Source: Paracoccaceae bacterium (GTDB lineage: Bacteria > Pseudomonadota > Alphaproteobacteria > Rhodobacterales > Rhodobacteraceae). Taken from it: 41,395 nucleotides of DNA. This document shows, piece by piece, positions 37,147 to 41,395 of this stretch. The notes below the pieces were generated by a model. It saw nothing but the letters and a program-made list of their open reading frames with translations. It was not told where the DNA came from and searched no databases. The translations under genes and the position numbers were made by a program. The stretch is from the NCBI GenBank assembly GCA_007118295.1, contig SKRW01000067.1, positions 1 through 41,395 of the forward strand. Reading direction: 5' to 3'. Position 1 is the stretch's first letter. Each line of letters begins with the position of its first letter.

Positions 37147-37203
37147 ACCGCGCAGCGGAAGGCCCCGTTCGCAGGTTTTCCCGGTCTGCGAGGCGCGGCA
37201 TCT

Positions 37204-37231
37204 TTCAAAGCGGTTTTTCTTGGCCTATAGT
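37204..37231 (+). promoter_or_regulatory. Candidate promoter of the XpaC-TelA module
   Basis: TTCAAA (37204-37209), a 16-base spacer and TATAGT (37226-37231), about 30 bases before the microprotein start. The spacer contains a T-run from the preceding region. It would drive 37262 to at least the end of the window. Confidence 0.45.
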
Positions 37232-37261
37232 CTGGGCAGCACAGGAATGGAGCGCGTCTGC

Positions 37262-37342
37262 ATGTCGCCGACAGGATTGCAGAAAACCTCGTTCGCGCTC
37301 TTGATGGCGCTTATGGTCTATGTTGCGATTGTTGGGGGTTAG
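37262..37342 (+). CDS. 26-residue membrane microprotein at the head of the XpaC-TelA module
   Basis: A 26-codon frame (MSPTGLQKTSFALLMALM then VYVAIVGG) consisting of a short polar start and one hydrophobic segment of about 16 residues. A GGAG lies nine bases before the ATG; an in-frame ATG at 37247 is an alternative with a poorer site. A promoter-like sequence precedes it, and the XpaC-like gene starts four bases after its stop codon, so it looks like the first gene of the operon. I do not know its function; a small membrane subunit or leader peptide are both possible. Confidence 0.6.
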   Translation: MSPTGLQKTSFALLMALMVYVAIVGG

Positions 37343-37345
37343 TCG

Positions 37346-38209
37346 ATGAGCAAGCGCTTTGGCGGACGCTACAGCCCTGACGCAGCACCCGATGCGCCCG
37401 CGCCCGTGGCCCGCCCGCACCCGGTTGGAGCGCGGGTCAACCTGCTGTTCGTGCTGCCCTTTGCCTTTGCCATTCGCGCATTCTTCAACGACCCGGCGGG
37501 GCTGGCCCTGAATCTTGCGGCTTTCGGCGTGTTGATGCTGGCGGCGTGGCTGACGCGCGAGGGGGTGCTGGCGCAGGCGGCCTATGAGGCGCGCAAGGTC
37601 GCGCGCCGACCCGCCATCCCGCGCAAGATCTTTGCCTCGGTCCTGACTGGGGCGGGACTGGGGCTGGCGGCAGTGACGGGCGGGGTTGCCGCGGCACTGA
37701 TCTTTGCGATTCTTGGGGCAGTGCTGCATTTCGGGGCCTTCGGGCCGGACCCGCTGCGCGACAAGGGGATGGAGGGGATCGACACCTTTCAGAGCGACCG
37801 CGCCGCGCGCGCGCTGGAAGAGGCCGAGACCTACCTGTCCGAAATGAGTTCAAGCATCCGGCGCTCTAATGACCGCGCGCTGGTGCAACGGGTCGAGACC
37901 TTCGGTGCGAATATCCGGCAGTTGTTCCGGGTGATCGAGAATGACCCGCGCCGCCTGAACACGGCGCGCCGGTATCTGGGCATCTACCTGATCGGGGCGC
38001 GCGATGCGACGGTGAAATTCGCCGATCTGTACGCCCGCAGCCGGGATGACGGCGCACGCGCCGAGTATGAGACCCTGCTGGATGATCTGGAAAGCCGCTT
38101 TGCATTGCGGCGCGAGGCCCTGCTGGCCGATGACCGGACCGAACTGGACATTGAAATCGAGGTTTTGCGCGAACGGTTGGAGCGCGAGGGCTTGCGCCCG
38201 AGCGCGTGA
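37346..38209 (+). CDS. XpaC-family protein (5-bromo-4-chloroindolyl phosphate hydrolysis family)
   Basis: A 287-residue protein with two hydrophobic regions near the N-terminus (about residues 31-68 and 93-130) and a long helical cytoplasmic part (residues 150-287; ALEEAETYLSEMSSSIRRSNDRALVQRVETFG) typical of XpaC. The family name comes from a Bacillus phenotype; a hydrolase activity is not established. XpaC and TelA genes are commonly neighbours. Here the start is four bases after the microprotein gene, and telA begins 60 bases downstream with its own strong ribosome site. Confidence 0.85.
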   Translation: MSKRFGGRYSPDAAPDAPAPVARPHPVGARVNLLFVLPFAFAIRAFFNDPAGLALNLAAFGVLMLAAWLTREGVLAQAAYEARKVARRPAIPRKIFASVLTGAGLGLAAVTGGVAAALIFAILGAVLHFGAFGPDPLRDKGMEGIDTFQSDRAARALEEAETYLSEMSSSIRRSNDRALVQRVETFGANIRQLFRVIENDPRRLNTARRYLGIYLIGARDATVKFADLYARSRDDGARAEYETLLDDLESRFALRREALLADDRTELDIEIEVLRERLEREGLRPSA

Positions 38210-38269
38210 CGCCACATCTGCAACCGACAGGACGCGTTTACGAGTATACATCACAGAGAGGGAAATTTC

Positions 38270-39448
38270 ATGTCCGATACAATTCGCCAACAGGCCGAAA
38301 CATTGACTGACGAAATCAATGCACTGGTAGAAACGCCACTGGCCGACCCCTCGACTGCGCTTGTGGTTCTGGATGATGCCCCCGCCGAAGAGGCCGAGGC
38401 CATCCGCGCGCGGATGAGCGAGATCGACATGAGCCAGACCAGCAGCATCATCGGCTTTGGGTCGCGCGCGCAGATGGAACTGCAGACGATCAGCCAGGCG
38501 ATGCTGGCAGATGTCAAAAACAAGGACCTTGGCCCCGCCGGCGACGGGCTGCGCGAGATGGTCAGCACACTGCGCGGCTTTTCGGTGTCGGAACTGGACA
38601 CACGCCGCAAGCGGAGCTGGTGGGAGCGTCTGACCGGCAAGGCCGCGCCGCTGGTCAAGTTTCAGGAACGCTATTCCACGGTGCAAGGCCAGATCGACCG
38701 GATCACCGGCAACCTGCTGAACCACGAAACAACGCTGCTGAAGGATATCAAGGCGCTTGACATGCTCTATGACAAGACGCTGGAATTCTATCACGAACTG
38801 GCACTGTATATCGCGGCGGGCGAGGCGCGGATCAGGGATCTGGACGCGACCGACATCCCCGCCAAGGAGGCCGAGGTCAAGGCTGCCCCCGAAAATGATC
38901 AGGTGCTGAAAGCGCAGGAGTTGCGCGACCTGCGCGCCGCGCGGGACGATCTGGAACGCCGGGTGCATGACCTGAAACTGACGCGGCAGGTGACGATGCA
39001 GAGTCTGCCCTCGATCCGGCTGGTGCAGGAAAACGACAAGTCGCTGGTCACCAAGATCAACTCGACACTGGTGAACACGGTGCCCCTGTGGGAAACCCAG
39101 CTTGCACAGGCGCTGACCATCCAGCGCTCGCGCGAGGCGGCGCAGGCCGTGCGCGCAGCCAATGACCTGACCAACGAGTTACTGACCGCCAATGCCGAGA
39201 ACCTGCGCGAGGCCAACCGCGAGGTGCGCGAAGAGATCGAGCGCGGCGTTTTCGACATCGAGGCCGTCAAATCGGCCAATGAGACATTGATCGCCACCAT
39301 CGAGGACAGTTTGCAGATCGCCGACGAGGGGCGCGCGAAACGTGCCGCCGCCGAGCAGGAACTAACTCGCATGGAGGCCGAACTGCGCCAGTCCCTGACA
39401 TCCGCGCGCGCACGTGATGACCGCGCGATCCAGGCCAGCGACGTTTAA
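38270..39448 (+). CDS. TelA-family protein (toxic anion resistance)
   Basis: A 392-residue almost wholly helical cytoplasmic protein of the TelA/KlaA family, first linked to tellurite resistance in plasmids but widespread on chromosomes. Family segments include IIGFGSRAQMELQTISQAMLADVKNKD near residues 60-85, a predicted coiled coil at about 215-245, and TKINSTLVNTVPLWETQLAQAL near 262-283. The start follows GAGAGGG. The stop codon is four bases before the next gene. The biochemical activity is unknown; tellurite resistance should not be assumed. Confidence 0.9.
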   Translation: MSDTIRQQAETLTDEINALVETPLADPSTALVVLDDAPAEEAEAIRARMSEIDMSQTSSIIGFGSRAQMELQTISQAMLADVKNKDLGPAGDGLREMVSTLRGFSVSELDTRRKRSWWERLTGKAAPLVKFQERYSTVQGQIDRITGNLLNHETTLLKDIKALDMLYDKTLEFYHELALYIAAGEARIRDLDATDIPAKEAEVKAAPENDQVLKAQELRDLRAARDDLERRVHDLKLTRQVTMQSLPSIRLVQENDKSLVTKINSTLVNTVPLWETQLAQALTIQRSREAAQAVRAANDLTNELLTANAENLREANREVREEIERGVFDIEAVKSANETLIATIEDSLQIADEGRAKRAAAEQELTRMEAELRQSLTSARARDDRAIQASDV

Positions 39449-39452
39449 GCGC

Positions 39453-40445
39453 ATGTTCCGGGCAGAATGCATATTCCACCATTGCCCGGACCCTCGACAG
39501 ATCGGGGCAGGCCTGCTTGCGGCCTGCCTCGCGCTGGCAGGGTGCGAGATGGGGCCGACGGGAACTGCGCCAGTTCAGGTCGAAAGCGCGCGCCCCGCCG
39601 CACCTGCACCCGCCACCGAGATCCAGCTTCCGCCGTCTGATCTGTCACAAAGTGCCATCGCGGCGCATTTCGTCCAGAAAGAGGCGCAGCGCCTGTCCAA
39701 CGGGTTGCTGCGACGCGAGCGCAGCCCGCGCGACCTGCCCTTTTCCGCCCGCGATGTGGAAGAGGCCTTCGTGCGCGTGGCCCTGTTCGAAGAGTATTCC
39801 TTCATGAACGGGCGCATTGTCGAGCGTGCGACCCCTGCCGCATTGCGCCGCTGGCAGGTGCCAGTGCGCATGCGGCTGGAATTCGGCGACTCGGTCCCGT
39901 CCGCAATGCAGCGCGCCGACACATCCTTTGTGCGCAGCTACGCCACGCGACTGGGTCGGCTGAGCGGGCATCCGGTCACGCTGGTCGACACGCGCGCGAA
40001 TTTCCATGTGCTGGTCCTGTCCGAAGAGGAACGTCGCGCAATCGGACCTCGCTTGCAGGAACTTGTGCCCGGCATAGACCCGGTCACGCTGGACCTGGTG
40101 CGCGACCTGCCGCTGACCGTGTCCTGCCTTGTGCTGGCCTTTTCGCGCAGCGGCACCAATGTCTATACCGATGCAGTTGCCGTGATCCGCGCCGAGTTGC
40201 CCGACCTGTCGCGCCGGGCCTGCTATTACGAGGAACTCGCGCAGGGCATGGGCCTGCCCAATGATAGCCCGCGCGTGCGCCCGTCGCTGTTCAACGATAC
40301 AGCGGAATTCGCAGTGCTGACCGCACTGGACGAAAATCTGCTGCGCCTGCTGTATGACGACCGCCTGCGCCCCGGCATGCGCGAACCCCAGGCCCGCCCG
40401 ATCATCCGCGAGATCGCTTCCGAGTTGATGGGCGGCGAGAGTTAG
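39453..40445 (+). CDS. DUF2927 lipoprotein
   Basis: A 330-residue predicted lipoprotein: after a short N-region, the hydrophobic stretch LLAACLALAGC ends in a lipobox with acylated Cys31. The mature protein contains the DUF2927 core, recognised by ACYYEELAQGMGLPNDSPRVRPSLFNDTAEFAVLTALDENLLRLLYDDRLRPGM near the C-terminus, a pattern somewhat like metalloprotease-neighbouring helices but without a His-Glu metal motif. The ATG at 39453 lies four bases after the telA stop codon. Its presence gives the module an envelope-anchored component. Confidence 0.85.
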   Translation: MFRAECIFHHCPDPRQIGAGLLAACLALAGCEMGPTGTAPVQVESARPAAPAPATEIQLPPSDLSQSAIAAHFVQKEAQRLSNGLLRRERSPRDLPFSARDVEEAFVRVALFEEYSFMNGRIVERATPAALRRWQVPVRMRLEFGDSVPSAMQRADTSFVRSYATRLGRLSGHPVTLVDTRANFHVLVLSEEERRAIGPRLQELVPGIDPVTLDLVRDLPLTVSCLVLAFSRSGTNVYTDAVAVIRAELPDLSRRACYYEELAQGMGLPNDSPRVRPSLFNDTAEFAVLTALDENLLRLLYDDRLRPGMREPQARPIIREIASELMGGES

Positions 40446-40490
40446 GCGATACTGCGCCTGAATTTGCACACCAGACAAAAAGGTGACGCC

Positions 40491-41395
40491 ATGGTTTTCA
40501 GCTTCCTCAAGGGTCAGTTCATCGATGTCATCGAATGGACCGATGACACCAGAAACACGATGGTCTACCGCTTCGAGCGCTATGGCAACTCGATCATGTA
40601 TGGCGCGAAACTGACCGTGCGCGAGGGTCAGGTTGCCGTGTTCATCCATGAAGGCCAGCTTGCCGACGTGTTCGGTCCGGGGCTGTATCAGCTTGAAACC
40701 AACAACATGCCGCTGCTGACTACATTGCAGCACTGGGACCACGGGTTCAACTCGCCCTTCAAGTCGGAAATCTATTTCATCAACACGCGCCGGTTTCCGG
40801 GGCTGAAATGGGGCACGCAGAACCCGATCATGCTGCGCGACCCGGAATTCGGGCCGCTGCGGCTGCGCGCCTTCGGGTCCTATGCGATCCGGGTGCAGGA
40901 CGCGACCCCCTTCATGCGCGAGATCGTGGGCACGGATGGCGATTTCACACAGGACAAGATCGCAGGACAGATCCGCAATATCGTGGTGCAAAAGGTCAGC
41001 CGCGTGCTGGCGGCCAGTGGTATTCCCGCACTTGATATGGCGGCAAACACCAAGGACCTGTCCGATGTCGTGGCCAAGGCCATAGCACCCACATTGGCCG
41101 AATATGGGCTGGAAATGCCCGAATTGTATATCGAGAATATCTCGTTGCCGCCCGAGGTCGAGAAAGTGCTCGATCAGCGCACCAGCATGGGAATCGTGGG
41201 CGATCTGAACAAGTTCACGCAGTTTTCGGCCGCGCAGGCGATGCAGAAAGCCGCCGAAGGCGGGGGCGAGGGCGGCATGGGGGCCGGACTCGGCGCTGGT
41301 ATGGGCATGGGCATGGGAATGGCCATGGCGCAAGGGATGGCACAGGGCATGGGCGCGCAGGGCGCAGCCCCACAGGCGGGGGGGGCGGCTGCGCC
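40491..41395 (+). CDS. SPFH-domain protein (YdjI-like), cut by the right edge
   Basis: The first 301 residues are visible; no stop codon occurs before the window ends. The protein begins MVFSFLKGQFIDVIEWTDD and shows an SPFH/band-7-like core (LTVREGQVAVFIHEGQLADVFGPGLYQLETNN, then YAIRVQDATPFMREIVG and YGLEMPELYIENISLPPEVEKVLDQRT), as in the YdjI/virion-core-like group. From about residue 245 it changes to a Gly/Met/Ala low-complexity stretch (GMGMGMGMAMAQG). In relatives a zinc-ribbon follows such a linker. It is the fifth gene of the module, 45 bases after the lipoprotein, with AAAAGGTGA before the ATG. Confidence 0.9.
   Translation, partial: MVFSFLKGQFIDVIEWTDDTRNTMVYRFERYGNSIMYGAKLTVREGQVAVFIHEGQLADVFGPGLYQLETNNMPLLTTLQHWDHGFNSPFKSEIYFINTRRFPGLKWGTQNPIMLRDPEFGPLRLRAFGSYAIRVQDATPFMREIVGTDGDFTQDKIAGQIRNIVVQKVSRVLAASGIPALDMAANTKDLSDVVAKAIAPTLAEYGLEMPELYIENISLPPEVEKVLDQRTSMGIVGDLNKFTQFSAAQAMQKAAEGGGEGGMGAGLGAGMGMGMGMAMAQGMAQGMGAQGAAPQAGGAAA

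Overview
This 41.4 kb, GC-rich window is chromosomal DNA from an alphaproteobacterium, most likely a member of the Rhodobacteraceae. The main evidence is a ctrA gene next to a sciP (DUF1153) gene, the ctrA-ligA-recG-trmFO neighbourhood, a perfect Fnr-type palindrome, and an alphaproteobacterial type LexA box. No plasmid, phage, IS element, rRNA, tRNA or CRISPR array was recognised. Nearly all DNA is accounted for by about 37 protein genes, most of them housekeeping.

Layout. 180-5671: SulP anion transporter, divergent from an exported tandem caspase-fold protein, then purB and a tiny secreted Cys-rich protein. 5829-10590: an isolated FliG-like protein; a single-chain acetate kinase-PduL phosphotransacylase fusion; and phosphoglucomutase. 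10662-13717: Fe-S scaffold protein, hisI, gluQ and trmFO. 13852-14027: a 33-codon membrane microprotein gene with its own promoter, a LexA-type box and a terminator. 14029-19447: recG, ligA, ctrA and sciP, with CtrA-like sites in the flanking spacers. 19594-23587: mnmA, a DUF2059 exported protein, pdxA and rsmA; pdxA and rsmA are separated by a repeat-bearing spacer. 23588-25674: a less ordered stretch with an ArsR-family pseudogene, an exported protein of unknown function, and a candidate Fnr-controlled small RNA. 25675-30367: an alpha/beta-hydrolase-like protein without its serine, a GMC oxidoreductase, pyrC and pyrE. 30442-34587: cytochrome P450, a membrane hydrolase, a kinase-fold protein and deoD, in two coupled pairs. 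34688-37146: hisB, hisH and an RluB-like pseudouridine synthase with a long basic tail. 37262-41395: a 26-residue membrane peptide, XpaC-like, TelA-like, a DUF2927 lipoprotein and an SPFH protein cut by the window edge.

How genes work together. purB, pyrC, pyrE and deoD serve nucleotide metabolism; hisI, hisB and hisH serve histidine synthesis; trmFO, gluQ, mnmA, rsmA and the RluB-like enzyme modify tRNA and rRNA. CtrA and SciP are the cell-cycle regulator and its antagonist, and a CtrA-like site also lies before the fliG-like gene. The last five genes look like one co-transcribed envelope or stress module.

The two strongest candidates for undescribed biology are both small and easy to miss. 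One is the SOS-type microprotein unit between recG and trmFO (13852-14027). The other is the Fnr-box/small-RNA unit at 25319-25464, which has three hairpins and an exposed anti-Shine-Dalgarno stretch. The AckA-PduL fusion, the half-degenerate tandem caspase protein and the serine-less hydrolase-like protein come next.
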